From positions 3,472,001 to 3,536,000 of the forward strand of contig CAWICN010000001.1 of assembly GCA_963834725.1 (NCBI GenBank): DNA of 64,000 nt. Direction: 5' to 3'. Made by a program: the position numbers and the translations under genes. This document shows positions 1 to 9,188 of this stretch, in pieces. Positions within the stretch are counted from its first letter, which is position 1, and every line of letters starts with the position of its first letter. This DNA is from PALSA-693 sp963834725 (GTDB lineage Bacteria > Actinomycetota > Acidimicrobiia > Acidimicrobiales > Palsa-688). The notes under the pieces are model-generated. The model was not told where the DNA came from. It saw nothing but the letters and a program-made list of their open reading frames with translations, and searched no databases.

Positions 1-1
1 G

Positions 2-619
2 GCCCAGGAGCTTATGGCCCGTCACGCCATCGACGAGGCAGTCGCCGAGAGCGCCGGGGCCAAGAAGCGGGAGACGCCGTCGGCCCGGCGGGTAGCAGTA
101 GACGACCCGTACGCCAACCCGAAATCGAGGCTGCTCTCCATTATTGCCTCGGCCAACAACGTGCGCGCTGTCTGGGACGACCATCACGCCCTCATGACAC
201 TGGTCGGATTCGAGCCAGATCTTAACACGGTCGACATGCTGTTCACTTCTCTACTTATGCAAGCATCAAGATCTATGCTGGCGAAAGGACGGATACGCGA
301 TTCTCGGGGCCACTCGCGGACGCGGTCGTTCCGGCAGAGCTTCCTCATAGCCTTCGGCCAACGGATCCACGAGCGGCTAGAAATGGCGGCGCGCCTGGCA
401 CGTGAGACCGCCGAGCGGGACCTGGGCCGCAGCCTTCTGCCCGTCCTCGCCGGCCGCACGGAGGAGGTGGACGACTTCACCGCCCGGCTATTCCCCCATC
501 TGACCAAGGCAAAGACCTCATCGGTCACAAACCCTGATGGCTGGCTGGCCGGCCGGGCGGCCGCGGAGATGGCCGATCTCGGACCAATCCAGCCGCGTTT
601 GGAGGGCACGACTGGGTAA
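2..619 (+). CDS. DUF2786 domain protein, 5' end cut by the window edge
   Basis: The reading frame is already open at base 2 and reads AQELMARHAID, the C-terminal half of the DUF2786 signature, so the true start lies outside the window. After it come the usual partner-domain phrases DPYANPKSRLL, a hydrophobic helix around LLMQASRSML, and RTRSFRQSFLIAFG, typical of the roughly 230-350 aa actinobacterial members. The function of this family is unknown; no catalytic motif is seen. The frame is clean to its TAA stop. A gap of about 90 bp separates it from the convergent MFS gene. Confidence 0.8.
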   Translation, partial: AQELMARHAIDEAVAESAGAKKRETPSARRVAVDDPYANPKSRLLSIIASANNVRAVWDDHHALMTLVGFEPDLNTVDMLFTSLLMQASRSMLAKGRIRDSRGHSRTRSFRQSFLIAFGQRIHERLEMAARLARETAERDLGRSLLPVLAGRTEEVDDFTARLFPHLTKAKTSSVTNPDGWLAGRAAAEMADLGPIQPRLEGTTG

Positions 620-709
620 ATTGATGAGTTCCGACTCGGCGTGCGCCGGATCAGAGTTATCCGTCAGCACTCCGCTCCGAGGGAGTTCCAGTCTAAATAT
701 GGGTACACA

Positions 710-2203
710 TCACGAAGGCATCGGGCAGTGAGATGGGTCAGGCTGCATCGGAGGACCGTCGATGGCGCAGTGAAAGCGGCGGGCGGTCCGAAACCGCGGG
801 AGCCGAGGGGCTAGGCCGATCACCGCAATCGGGGTTCCCAATAGCGCCAGGATCGCAGCGATCACCATGCCGATGCGAAAGGCGTGGGTGACCTGGTGTG
901 GTCCGGTTGCCCGCGCCAGTCCCGAGACAGCCGGTATGACCGCCACGGTAATGAGGCCGGCTACCCGGGCGACGGCGTAGTTGACGCCCGACGCCACGCT
1001 GACGTGATCGGGGTCGGCAGCCGCCATGACCGTCGCCGTCAGGGGAGGACCGAATGTCACCAGTCCCAAACCGAATACGAATGCCCCCGGCAAGACGTCC
1101 ACAACATACGAGGTGTGCGGGCCCAGGCGAGCCAGAAGCAGCAGGCCGACACCGGTGAACAGAGGGCCTACCGTAAGTTGGGACCGAGGGCCGATCCGCT
1201 GGCTCAGAGCGCCTGACCGTTCTGAGAGTAAGAGCATCAGGACCGTGACCGGCAGCAGGGCTGTACCGGCCTTGAGCGGCGACCAGCCGGAGACGACTTG
1301 AAGCTCGAACGTGACGAGGAAGAACGTCACGCCGATACCGGCATAGAGAAGCGCCGTCTCGAGATTTACCACCGTGAAGGTGCGGTTTCGAAACAGCGCG
1401 GGTGGGACAAGGGGATAGCGGGCCCGTAGCAGATGCCAGACGAAACCGGCGCCAACGATCACACCTACCGAAAGGGTGGCCAACACTGCTGGATCCGTCC
1501 ACCCCCGGACTCCAGCCTCGGTCAGCGCCCAGGTGACGGCAGCCAAGGCGCCACTGATGATCAACCCGCCCCGCCAGTCCAGACGCTCGGACGAGGCGGT
1601 ATCTCGGGATTCAGGAACGGCCGCGTACGCGGCGACCACCGCTACCGCCGCGATCGGCACATTGATCAGGAAGGCCCACCTCCAGCCCGGCCCGCCGACC
1701 AGGGCGCCACCCACGAAGGGCCCGGCCGCCCCGGCGATACCCCCCAACCCGGACCAGGCCCCCACCGCGGCGGCCCGATCCGACTCCCGGTAGCTCGCCT
1801 GGATGATGGCCAGGCTGCCGGGACTGACCAGCGCCCCGCCGACGCCCTCCAGGACACGGGCCACCACCAGCATTACGATGCTCTGGGACACGCCGCAGAG
1901 CAGCGACGCCCCGGCGAACCAGACAATGCCCATCACCATAATCTTTCGGCGGCCGAAGCGATCCCCCAGTGCTCCCCCCAGCAGGATGAACGACGACAAC
2001 GCCAGCAGATACCCGGTAAGCACCCACTGCAGTGAAGTAATGCTCGAATGGAAATCCCTGCCGATATGGGGCAACGCCACGTTGACGACTGTTGCGTCGA
2101 GACTGGCCATCGCGGTAGCCGCCACCGTCGCGACAAGAGCTACCCGTCCCTTGCCAGTCTTTAGCCGGAGACTGCTCTCTGCCTCTCCAGTTGATCGGGT
2201 CAT
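710..2203 (-). CDS. MFS drug-type exporter, DHA2 (14-TM) family
   Basis: A 497-residue membrane protein. Residues 20-75 contain the DHA2 opening pattern (MASLDATVVNVALPHIG) and motif A (LGDRFGRRK, about residues 79-87), followed by motif C-like glycine/proline-rich helices (GGIAGAAGPFVGGAL). About fourteen hydrophobic stretches can be counted, as in the EmrB/QacA group of proton-coupled exporters. These usually expel drugs, dyes or metabolites; the substrate cannot be read from the sequence. No TetR- or MarR-type regulator is adjacent. The ATG start is chosen because the N-terminal tail is the usual length; no strong ribosome site is visible. It converges on the DUF2786 gene and is co-directional with the secreted protein gene upstream. 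Confidence 0.85.
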   Translation of the reverse strand: MTRSTGEAESSLRLKTGKGRVALVATVAATAMASLDATVVNVALPHIGRDFHSSITSLQWVLTGYLLALSSFILLGGALGDRFGRRKIMVMGIVWFAGASLLCGVSQSIVMLVVARVLEGVGGALVSPGSLAIIQASYRESDRAAAVGAWSGLGGIAGAAGPFVGGALVGGPGWRWAFLINVPIAAVAVVAAYAAVPESRDTASSERLDWRGGLIISGALAAVTWALTEAGVRGWTDPAVLATLSVGVIVGAGFVWHLLRARYPLVPPALFRNRTFTVVNLETALLYAGIGVTFFLVTFELQVVSGWSPLKAGTALLPVTVLMLLLSERSGALSQRIGPRSQLTVGPLFTGVGLLLLARLGPHTSYVVDVLPGAFVFGLGLVTFGPPLTATVMAAADPDHVSVASGVNYAVARVAGLITVAVIPAVSGLARATGPHQVTHAFRIGMVIAAILALLGTPIAVIGLAPRLPRFRTARRFHCAIDGPPMQPDPSHCPMPS

Positions 2204-2326
2204 GGATGTCCAATCGGGAGCTCACCCGCGACCGTATCGCCCGGTGTCGCCCGGCGCCCGGAGCTTGCCTGTGAGCGAGCGCTGCGCCACTTCCTGTCCC
2301 TCGAACGCCCGAGGGAATGGCAAGGA

Positions 2327-3481
2327 TTAGCGGGCCACGATGCCTTCTCCGCCAGCTGCGCCGGCCACGGTAATAGATCCGATCTGGGTCAGGGATCCGT
2401 TGGCGCCGACCTGAAACTCGTCGACGATCCCGTTCCCACCGGTTTGTACGTAGAGGAACTGTCCGCCGGTAGAAGCGGCAGCGTCCACCGTGCCGGGATC
2501 TGTGGGAGTGGATCCTAGAAGATTGAGCTGGCCGCCCGCGCTGTCGTGGTAACCGCTAAGGGAAGGGCTGCCTGCGTTCGAGGTGTAGAAAAATCCTCTG
2601 GCAGGGGCAACCCAGCAGGTGGCGGCTTGGCCGTTGGCCTTACTGTCGATGAGCGTCACAGTCCCGTCGGGATTGAGGGTGAAGCTGGACAATGAGTTGG
2701 GGCCGGCGTTGGCAACCAGGAGGTGCCCAGCTCGGTCGAAGGTCACGCCGAACGGCACCGCGCCCGGGTCAGCGTTCACGACGGGGCCGGCACTCAAGCG
2801 CCCGTCAGGCCGCACGGCAAAGACATCGACGCTGTTCCCGCTGGCTTTGGTGGTGACGACCAGCTGCGAACCGTCGGGCGAGAAAGCAACCTGCCCCGGA
2901 GTATGGGTGAACTGGGTCGTATCCGTGGGGATAGTAAGCCCGAGCGATCGAATGGACCCTTTGATGGGATGCAGCTTCCCGCCGGCGACGCGGTAGCCGG
3001 ACACGCTGCCCTCGCCTTCGGCGTTGAGAACGTAGACCAGGTCGCGATGCACGGCGACGCTCACCGGAAACGTGCCACCAGAGTGGACTATCTGGCGCAG
3101 GGTGAGGTGGTCGCCGTGGACGGCGAAGACTGACACCGTGTTGCTGCCTGCATTCACCGCATAAAGAAGCCTGTTTGCTTTGTCGTAGGTGAGGGAACCC
3201 TGGGAGGCCAGGTGATCCACGACCGAACCGTTGAGAATGCCACCCAAACCAGCGGTCTCGTAGGTTCCGGCGAGAGACAAGCCGCCGTGGTCGGACCGGT
3301 CGTAAGCAAAGATCTGGTTACCCGCAGTATTGTCGGTCTGCACGAACACGACGTGATCGGCGCCCCTGGCGGAAACACTACCCCCGGCGGGTGTTGCGGC
3401 TCCTGCCGCCAGGGGAGCTACCCAGGCCGAGACGCCAAGGACCAGACCGGCGCCGAGCGCGCCACGGACGATTCTGCTCAT
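2327..3481 (-). CDS. secreted lactonase-like beta-propeller protein
   Basis: A 384-residue exported protein. The ATG at 3481 is preferred over an in-frame start six codons upstream because AAGGAG lies just before it. The product opens with a signal peptide (MSRIVRGALGAGL, then an Ala-rich stretch ending near GAAT). The rest is a series of about 40-50 residue blade repeats such as DHVVFVQTDNTAGNQIFAYD and SPDGSQLVVTTKASGNSVDVF, as in YncE/6-phosphogluconolactonase-like propellers. Members are often annotated as lactonases, but no activity can be assigned here. It is divergent from the ECF sigma factor gene, with about 170 bp between the starts, so shared control is plausible. Confidence 0.75.
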   Translation of the reverse strand: MSRIVRGALGAGLVLGVSAWVAPLAAGAATPAGGSVSARGADHVVFVQTDNTAGNQIFAYDRSDHGGLSLAGTYETAGLGGILNGSVVDHLASQGSLTYDKANRLLYAVNAGSNTVSVFAVHGDHLTLRQIVHSGGTFPVSVAVHRDLVYVLNAEGEGSVSGYRVAGGKLHPIKGSIRSLGLTIPTDTTQFTHTPGQVAFSPDGSQLVVTTKASGNSVDVFAVRPDGRLSAGPVVNADPGAVPFGVTFDRAGHLLVANAGPNSLSSFTLNPDGTVTLIDSKANGQAATCWVAPARGFFYTSNAGSPSLSGYHDSAGGQLNLLGSTPTDPGTVDAAASTGGQFLYVQTGGNGIVDEFQVGANGSLTQIGSITVAGAAGGEGIVAR

Positions 3482-3579
3482 TTTCTCTCCTTCGCACACC
3501 AGATCGGGGATCGTCTGACCTTGTTCAGTCCTGAACTCCCCGGCAAGCGTTACGCTGCCATCCGCCGGTCGGGTTATCT

Positions 3580-3592
3580 CGGTGTAACACCG
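3580..3592. promoter_or_regulatory. palindrome between divergent secreted-protein and sigma-factor genes
   Basis: CGGTGTAACACCG is a perfect 13-base palindrome with a one-base centre. It lies midway in the 173-bp divergent region. The position suits an operator or part of a promoter controlling either gene. No regulator can be named, and a chance palindrome is possible. Confidence 0.3.
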
Positions 3593-3654
3593 CGCCGGAG
3601 CCCAGGGACCAGACGACGTGCCCGTCGCGACCAGCGAACGATCAGTCTGGTTCT

Positions 3655-4269
3655 ATGGTCTGGTTCGTGGAATCGGACGCAGAGCTGCTCGAGCGGTTGC
3701 GCGCTGGCGACGAGGCTGCGTTCGTGACCCTGGTGGCCCGATATCAGCAGCCCATGCTTCGTCTGGCCAGGACGATGGTTCCTAGTCCAGCGGTAGCCGA
3801 GGAGACAGTACAGGACACCTGGATGGGTGTGGTGCGGGGCATCGACCGCTTTGAAGGGCGCTCATCGTTGAAGACATGGCTATTCCGGATCCTCGCGAAC
3901 CGAGCCCGCGCCGCCAGCTCGGATGAACCCTCTCACTCACCTCTCGACGTCCTCCCCACGGTCGGCCCTGGTCGCTTCGACAGTCAAGGCCAGTGGGCCG
4001 ACCCACTCGATCGGTGGGTCGAGCAGACTGAGGAGCGACTCGACGCCGCGGCCTGGCGGCCCACCCTGCGAAAAGCCTTGGACAGCCTACCCGCCCGCCA
4101 ATGCCAAGTGGTGCTTTTGCGCGACGTCGAAGGCCTCTCGGGCCAGGAGGCTTGCGCAGTACTGAAGATCACGGCCGGCAACCAGCGGATCCTGCTCCAC
4201 CGGGGCCGCGCCCAGCTTCGCCAAACCCTCGAAGCCAACATGATGAACAATCGAAAGAAGAAGGACTGA
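3655..4269 (+). CDS. ECF-type RNA polymerase sigma factor
   Basis: A 204-residue sigma-70 family protein with only regions 2 and 4, as expected of extracytoplasmic-function factors. Region 2 (about residues 10-85) contains the DEAAFVTLVARYQQPM helix, the AEETVQDTW core-binding segment and LKTWLFRILANRA. Region 4 (about 135-190) has LDSLPARQCQVVLLRDVEG and a helix-turn-helix ending RILLHRGRAQLR. It would redirect polymerase to a small regulon. The anti-sigma gene begins 2 bp after its stop, so the two are almost certainly one operon. No Shine-Dalgarno sequence precedes the ATG; a GTG four codons later is a possible alternative start. Confidence 0.9.
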   Translation: MVWFVESDAELLERLRAGDEAAFVTLVARYQQPMLRLARTMVPSPAVAEETVQDTWMGVVRGIDRFEGRSSLKTWLFRILANRARAASSDEPSHSPLDVLPTVGPGRFDSQGQWADPLDRWVEQTEERLDAAAWRPTLRKALDSLPARQCQVVLLRDVEGLSGQEACAVLKITAGNQRILLHRGRAQLRQTLEANMMNNRKKKD

Positions 4270-4271
4270 CG

Positions 4272-4529
4272 ATGCTGTCGCTGCGTCGTAAGGACATCGT
4301 CTGCCAGCAGGCCGTCGAGATGATCACCGACTACCTCGAGGGTGCGCTGTCGCGGCGCGATCGGCGCCGTCTCGAGGCTCACCTGCGAGCCTGCCCTAAC
4401 TGCACGGCCTACCTCGAGCAGATTCAGCTGACCATCAAGCTGGCCGGTACCATCGAAGTCGACGATCTGACCCCCCAGGCCCAAGCGGAACTGACCGAAC
4501 TGTATCGACGGTGGCGGACCCAACAGTAA
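4272..4529 (+). CDS. zinc-finger anti-sigma factor
   Basis: An 85-residue protein with the zinc-binding anti-sigma (ZAS) pattern: Cys11, then H37-x3-C41-x2-C44 in the segment AHLRACPNC. Such proteins hold the cognate ECF sigma inactive, often releasing it on oxidation or other stress. No transmembrane segment follows, so this looks like a short soluble form. The start is set by the ATG 2 bp after the sigma stop; a longer upstream frame overlapping the sigma gene is rejected. It probably regulates the sigma factor encoded just upstream. Confidence 0.88.
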   Translation: MLSLRRKDIVCQQAVEMITDYLEGALSRRDRRRLEAHLRACPNCTAYLEQIQLTIKLAGTIEVDDLTPQAQAELTELYRRWRTQQ

Positions 4530-4636
4530 CCACCCCACCCACCTGACCGCTCTGGGGCGCCAATATCTGTCCCACATTCTCGTATGCGTCACGGCCTGCT
4601 GGCGGCGGCCATCAACGTCGGCCCGGACGTCTTCGG

Positions 4637-6955
4637 TCAACTGCTGCAGATCGAGGTCAGCCACGTCGCCGGCCAGCCCCGAGGTCGGCCAGGCCTCGCC
4701 CTCCCCCCGCTACCTGGCGCGGGGGCCTGGTGCCGTTCGATAAGCGGCAGACGGCTACCGCCGTCGTCGTAGGTGCCAACCGCCCATGTGGTGCCAGCGA
4801 CCGTCGCCACTCCGCCGAGGATGTTGCTGCCGGGGCCGGGGTTGGGGGCGTGCTCGACGGTCCACCCGTGGCTGTCGCCCTGGAGGACCAGGGTCTCGTT
4901 GTTGTCGCTGGCGGGATCCAGGTAGGTACCGACCGGCCAGACCCTGCCGGCGCTGGCGGTGATGCCCCAGAGATCTGTCCACTCGGTGCCTGCGGGCGAC
5001 AGCGCCACCTGCTTCCACCTGCCGGACTGGTATTGCTCTACCAATGGCCGGGCGCCGCTAGTCGGCGTTTCGGTCTCCCCGGCGGCCCAGACCCCACTGG
5101 CAGAAGCTGCGACAGCATCGAGCAGGGTCAGTCCGGAGGTGTGGACCGGCGAGGGGACCACCGACCAGTGATGGCCGTCCCAGTGCTCGATGAGTCCCTG
5201 ATCGGGGCCTTGGGTGTCGAGCTGCTGTCCCACAGCCCAGACATCATCGGGCTCAGCCGCGGCCACCCCGTAGAGGTGGTTGCCGGCGGTCCCCGGGTTC
5301 GGGCTGGCGACGACAGCCCAGTGGATGCCGTTCCAATGCTCCACCAAGGTCTCGAACCGTCCATCTGTCCCCTGCTGGTTCCCGACCGCCCAGACATCCG
5401 ACGGTGACCGAGCCGAGACGGCATAAAGCTGGTCACCGGCCGCGCCCGGCTGCGGGTTGTCGTCCACTCGCCACCGGATCCCGTCCCACGACTCGATCAG
5501 CGCCCGGGTCTGGTAGTTGCTGTCCAGGCGCACCCCGACGGCCCAGGCCTTGCCAGCCGCGTCCGCCACCCCGAACAGGGTGTCGAAGTTGGGCCCAGCG
5601 TTCGGCGTCGCCACCGGCGACCAGGTGGTCCCGTTGAAGTGGGCCGCCAGGCTGAGTGTTGCGTCCGGGTTACTCGACGGGTCATCGGGAAGGAAGTTGC
5701 CGACGGTCCAGATGTCCTTGTCCGACGAACCGGCCACCGCGCCGAGGCTGTTGTCCGCGGTGCCGAGGGTCGGCGCTCTTACTACGGCCCAGCCGGCGGA
5801 GTGTGGTGTCTTGGTGGTCGACGACACCGGTTCTGTGAGAGTTGGCGTCGGCGTTGGGTACACCGGCTCGGCGAGCGGGATGGTAGCGATGGCCGGGCTG
5901 CCCGTCACTGCGAACATCGGCGACATGAGCAGGGTGTTGGCGGTATCACAGGTGTTGGCCAGGCAGGACAGGTCGAAGTTATGCTGGATCGTCCGCAGAA
6001 GGGAGTAGTGGCTATACGGGTCGGGGTCTCGTAGTCCGCGGGGTCCATGACTCGTCACCACGACCGTTGCCACCTGTCCGCCCGCCGGAGTCCCGCAGCA
6101 TCCCCCGTTGTCGTCGCCCTCATCGAAGGTGACGGCGATGGCGTTGTTGCCTCGGGACCAGAAGGGGGCGCCGGTGATCTCGCTGACGAGCTGACCGAGA
6201 TAGCGGTCGCCCACCGTGACAAGGTGCTGGTCTTGGGGGTCGTCGAGGTTGCCGGAGTCGATGCAGTAAGGCGGATCGCCATGCATGTCGTGGCACTCGT
6301 CGGGGACGACGTAGTCAAAGGCGGGAACGTGGCCGCTGTCCAGGTCGCGCTGGAGCTGGTCCATCGGCACTTGTCGGGCCCAGTCGAGCGGATTCTGCGA
6401 GGTAGTAAAATTTTGAATCGCATCGTGTTTCGAGACATAAAGCGGGTCGCTGTCAGGTGCGCCGTTGCATTTGGCCGGGTAGCAGATGCCCTCGTAGCCC
6501 GGGTGCGGGAACGCCTGAAGGTAGGCCTTCCAGCTGATCCCCGCCCGGTCGAGCTGGCTGATGAGACTGGGCTGGTCGACCTTTTGGGTCCAATAGGCGT
6601 CGTCGCTAGCGATCCCGAAGGTGCTGCCACCGAGGAGGGCCACGTAGTTGGGCTCGCTGGGGTGTGAGACCCCGAAGTAGTCAGTGGCGATACCGAACTG
6701 TTGTGCCATGGCGTTGAGGTTGAGGGCGGCCGGATTGCCGATAACGTCAGAGAACCCGTGGTTCTCCTCCACGATCACGAACACGTGGTTCAGCTTCTGG
6801 GCTGGGGCTGCGCTGTTGGCTAGAGCCGAGCCTGCTTGCACCATTACCAGGGCGCTCACCAAGCCGACCAGCGCGGTTCCCGCCAGCCACAGCCTCACGC
6901 CGGGCCGAGACCAAGGCCAGTCCCGAGCCCTCAACGAAGCGGCTGACATCGACAT
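4637..6955 (-). CDS. secreted phosphoesterase with C-terminal tandem repeats
   Basis: A 772-residue exported protein. A hydrophobic N-terminal segment (residues about 20-45) serves as signal or anchor. Residues about 55-370 form a phosphoesterase domain of the AcpA/phospholipase C superfamily, with FVIVEENHGFSDV near the start, a DECHDMHGDPP segment and AVTFDEGDDN, the usual metal and nucleophile neighbourhoods. It should hydrolyse phosphate esters outside the membrane. A Pro/Thr-rich linker (TPTPTLTEP) leads to about seven repeats of roughly 48 residues, each with DVWAVG and HWNG-type phrases, probably a beta-propeller or surface-binding module. AAGGAGGAGG precedes the ATG. The gene stands alone. 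Confidence 0.8.
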   Translation of the reverse strand: MSMSAASLRARDWPWSRPGVRLWLAGTALVGLVSALVMVQAGSALANSAAPAQKLNHVFVIVEENHGFSDVIGNPAALNLNAMAQQFGIATDYFGVSHPSEPNYVALLGGSTFGIASDDAYWTQKVDQPSLISQLDRAGISWKAYLQAFPHPGYEGICYPAKCNGAPDSDPLYVSKHDAIQNFTTSQNPLDWARQVPMDQLQRDLDSGHVPAFDYVVPDECHDMHGDPPYCIDSGNLDDPQDQHLVTVGDRYLGQLVSEITGAPFWSRGNNAIAVTFDEGDDNGGCCGTPAGGQVATVVVTSHGPRGLRDPDPYSHYSLLRTIQHNFDLSCLANTCDTANTLLMSPMFAVTGSPAIATIPLAEPVYPTPTPTLTEPVSSTTKTPHSAGWAVVRAPTLGTADNSLGAVAGSSDKDIWTVGNFLPDDPSSNPDATLSLAAHFNGTTWSPVATPNAGPNFDTLFGVADAAGKAWAVGVRLDSNYQTRALIESWDGIRWRVDDNPQPGAAGDQLYAVSARSPSDVWAVGNQQGTDGRFETLVEHWNGIHWAVVASPNPGTAGNHLYGVAAAEPDDVWAVGQQLDTQGPDQGLIEHWDGHHWSVVPSPVHTSGLTLLDAVAASASGVWAAGETETPTSGARPLVEQYQSGRWKQVALSPAGTEWTDLWGITASAGRVWPVGTYLDPASDNNETLVLQGDSHGWTVEHAPNPGPGSNILGGVATVAGTTWAVGTYDDGGSRLPLIERHQAPAPGSGGRARPGRPRGWPATWLTSICSS

Positions 6956-7327
6956 GCCTCCTCCTTGTCATCACCGACGCGCACCGGTGTAGTGGCTGGA
7001 GGGTATCCATCGAGGTTGTCCTTCGGTTTACGGCCCGGCCAACGTTACGGGCGAATTAGGTGAATGGTCCGTACCCCTGCGCTATTTGACAGCGGTCATC
7101 CGCAACGGGGTGGCTGCACCAGGATCGGCTGGTTCCAATCGGGATCGCGGTGCAACCGTCTCCGAGGTCGCATCAGTGCTCCTCTGATCAGGACTTGTTA
7201 AACGCGATGGCTGGCGTCGCGTATGGGGAACGACACCGTCGGCTCAGCCATAACCCCCGCGAGGACAGTGCCGGGGTAGGAAGGGCGGTTGGCGCGCTCG
7301 GGCGAAACGGAGCCGACGGAGCGAAGC
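6956..7327. other. intergenic region, 372 bp
   Basis: Lies upstream of the phosphoesterase gene and downstream of the next leftward gene. No convincing gene, RNA or repeat was seen. Confidence 0.5.
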
Positions 7328-8041
7328 TCAGTCGTTGTCGGTATCAGATATCACGGCCTCAGAATCCGGCGGCTGGCCCAGCGGCGGGGCACCCGTCACC
7401 GCTGCTGCGGCGTGGATATCACAGGAGATGCTGCCCTGAAAGGTCGTCGGCGGCTGAGGGCCGGTAGGCCCGAAGGCCTGGTCTGTCAATTGACCGGTGA
7501 TACGGATATCAATGTCGCTGGCGAGGGGTGCGTCGGTCACGTTGTTGGTCACCTGCCAGCCCACGGCGGAGGCGTGCGTCTTCATGACCGGGTCATAGCC
7601 ACGTACGTCCACGGCCGAGAAGGCAGCCTGGGTGGACTCTGTGGGCCGACCGGCCATGAACATCCACCCGCGTACCGTGCCCCCATCGAAGCCCGGAGCA
7701 GAGCCGACATCGGCGTGACCCGAAATGGCGTGCACCGAACCGTCCGCAGCGGTGTAGCCCCGGGCGCAGACGAACACTACATGGTCAGGGGTGGCGAACG
7801 TCGCTCCCGAGTCATTGACCGCGGCAACTTCCTCATAGCCCAGGTTCCCCAACTGGCCCGGCTGGGTGCAGCCTTGCGCCGGGTGCACGCAGAAGTCCTG
7901 CGAGGCCTCCACGACCGTGTCGGCCGCCGTATCAGCGCGTGCTGCCGTGGACCCGACAACCGAGCCGACGACGGGCGCAGTGATTAGGATTCCCGCCACG
8001 GCCGTGCGCCGCCACCACGAAGCTTCCCAATGACCTACCAC
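7328..8041 (-). CDS. secreted protein of unknown function
   Basis: About 237 residues if translation begins at the GTG at 8041, chosen because AAGGGG lies about 9 bp upstream and a Tat-like signal peptide (WWRRTAVAGIL, then a hydrophobic core ending TAARAD) follows directly. A frame 67 codons longer exists, but its extra part is Pro/Arg-rich and unlikely to be coding. The mature protein has four or more Cys (FCVHPAQGC, FVCARGY, SISCDIH) and short beta-rich phrases. No family was recognised. It stands alone. Confidence 0.6.
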   Translation of the reverse strand: MVGHWEASWWRRTAVAGILITAPVVGSVVGSTAARADTAADTVVEASQDFCVHPAQGCTQPGQLGNLGYEEVAAVNDSGATFATPDHVVFVCARGYTAADGSVHAISGHADVGSAPGFDGGTVRGWMFMAGRPTESTQAAFSAVDVRGYDPVMKTHASAVGWQVTNNVTDAPLASDIDIRITGQLTDQAFGPTGPQPPTTFQGSISCDIHAAAAVTGAPPLGQPPDSEAVISDTDND

Positions 8042-8398
8042 TAGTCTCACCCCTTCTATACCCGAAACAAGCAGTTGAGGTGGTGAGGTTATCGGGGACG
8101 ACCAGCGTTCGCAAGCGATCGGAGGCCGAACAGGTCGAGCGCGGGAGTGCTCGAGGCGGGGGGATGTCGGTCGAGGACAGGCGCAGCGGGTCAGCTGCTG
8201 GCCGCCGCCTGGGCTGGGAGGCCAGTGGGGTGCTGCAGACACCTCGCACCTGATCGTGCTGCGGCTGCGCTCCGTGCACTCAACGTCAGCCGCAGAGGTC
8301 AGCCATCAGTCCGCTTCTACTAATCGTAGTCGCCGTTCCGATTGCTAAAAGGTCTCCTTGGTCGGGGCGCCCGGTTCTCATATCAGTCACTGGGGTCG

Positions 8399-8690
8399 CT
8401 AAATGCTACGGGCTTGACGAGCATGTCCGATGTAGGCGAGGCCGGTGGGCAGGTAGCGCTGCCATTCGACGGTCGTGAGGTTCCGGCCGGCACGCCGGCA
8501 AGCTATCGCCGGCCAGCTTCGGGTGTCGATGTTCCACAGGCGCAGTCCGTCGGGGTTGGCGGCGAGGAGCCAGCGAAGGTTGGTCTCGAAGTTGGCTGCA
8601 GGTTCTGTGCCGATGTATTGACTTGGCAGCTGGGTCGGGAATGGCGTGCCGATAGGAACATGGCTCGTCGTGTCCCACCAGGCCCCGGCG
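8399..8690 (-). pseudogene. C-terminal fragment of a WD40-repeat protein
   Basis: On the minus strand a frame ending in TAG at 8399-8401 reads LRLWNIDTRSWPAIACRRAGRNLT, then VEWQRYLPTG. This is the standard C-terminal tail of actinobacterial WD40-repeat signalling proteins (…ACRxAGRNLT…W…YLP). No start and no propeller remain upstream; another frame takes over near 8690. It is a gene relic. Confidence 0.55.
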
Positions 8691-9188
8691 GATGCGGGCC
8701 AGGGCGGTCTCGGCTCGCTCGAGCAGTCGGGTGCGGCTGGCCCGGGCCGCGTCGGCCTCCTCGGATCCGTTTGCGAGTCGAACGCAGGGACCGTTGGATT
8801 AGCGGTATGTGTTGCTTGCCTCTACCAGCATGCCAGTGCGGGCGGCTTCGAGTCGCATGGTTGCAGCGTTCATCAACTCATCGGGAGCGGTCAGCAGAAA
8901 TACGGTTGGTCAATAGGCTATCGACAACCACGTCCGCCGCCACCGACGGGTCGAGCCCACCGCCCAAGCTGCCATCGGCGTGCACCTTCCCGTACCGTAG
9001 AGTAATGGGATCGGTCGGGGACCACGGGGGCACCGCAGTGGCGTTCCATTCGCCGCCGGCCTCGCCTCGGCAGGATCCACCGCACCATCGAGCAGGGCAC
9101 GTCGAGCCTCCTGGCGATGTCGGGGGTGGCTCGGGTCTACCATCGGGTGAAGCGCTGGACGGCGTAGGGGTTGATCAAGGAGGCAGTC
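8691..9188. other. gene debris and leader of the acyl-CoA synthetase gene
   Basis: No intact gene. Minus-strand scraps such as ERAETALARIRRG (near 8700) and ELMNAATMRLEAART (near 8850) look coding but are short and broken. AAGGAGG at 9177-9183 belongs to the following gene. Confidence 0.4.
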
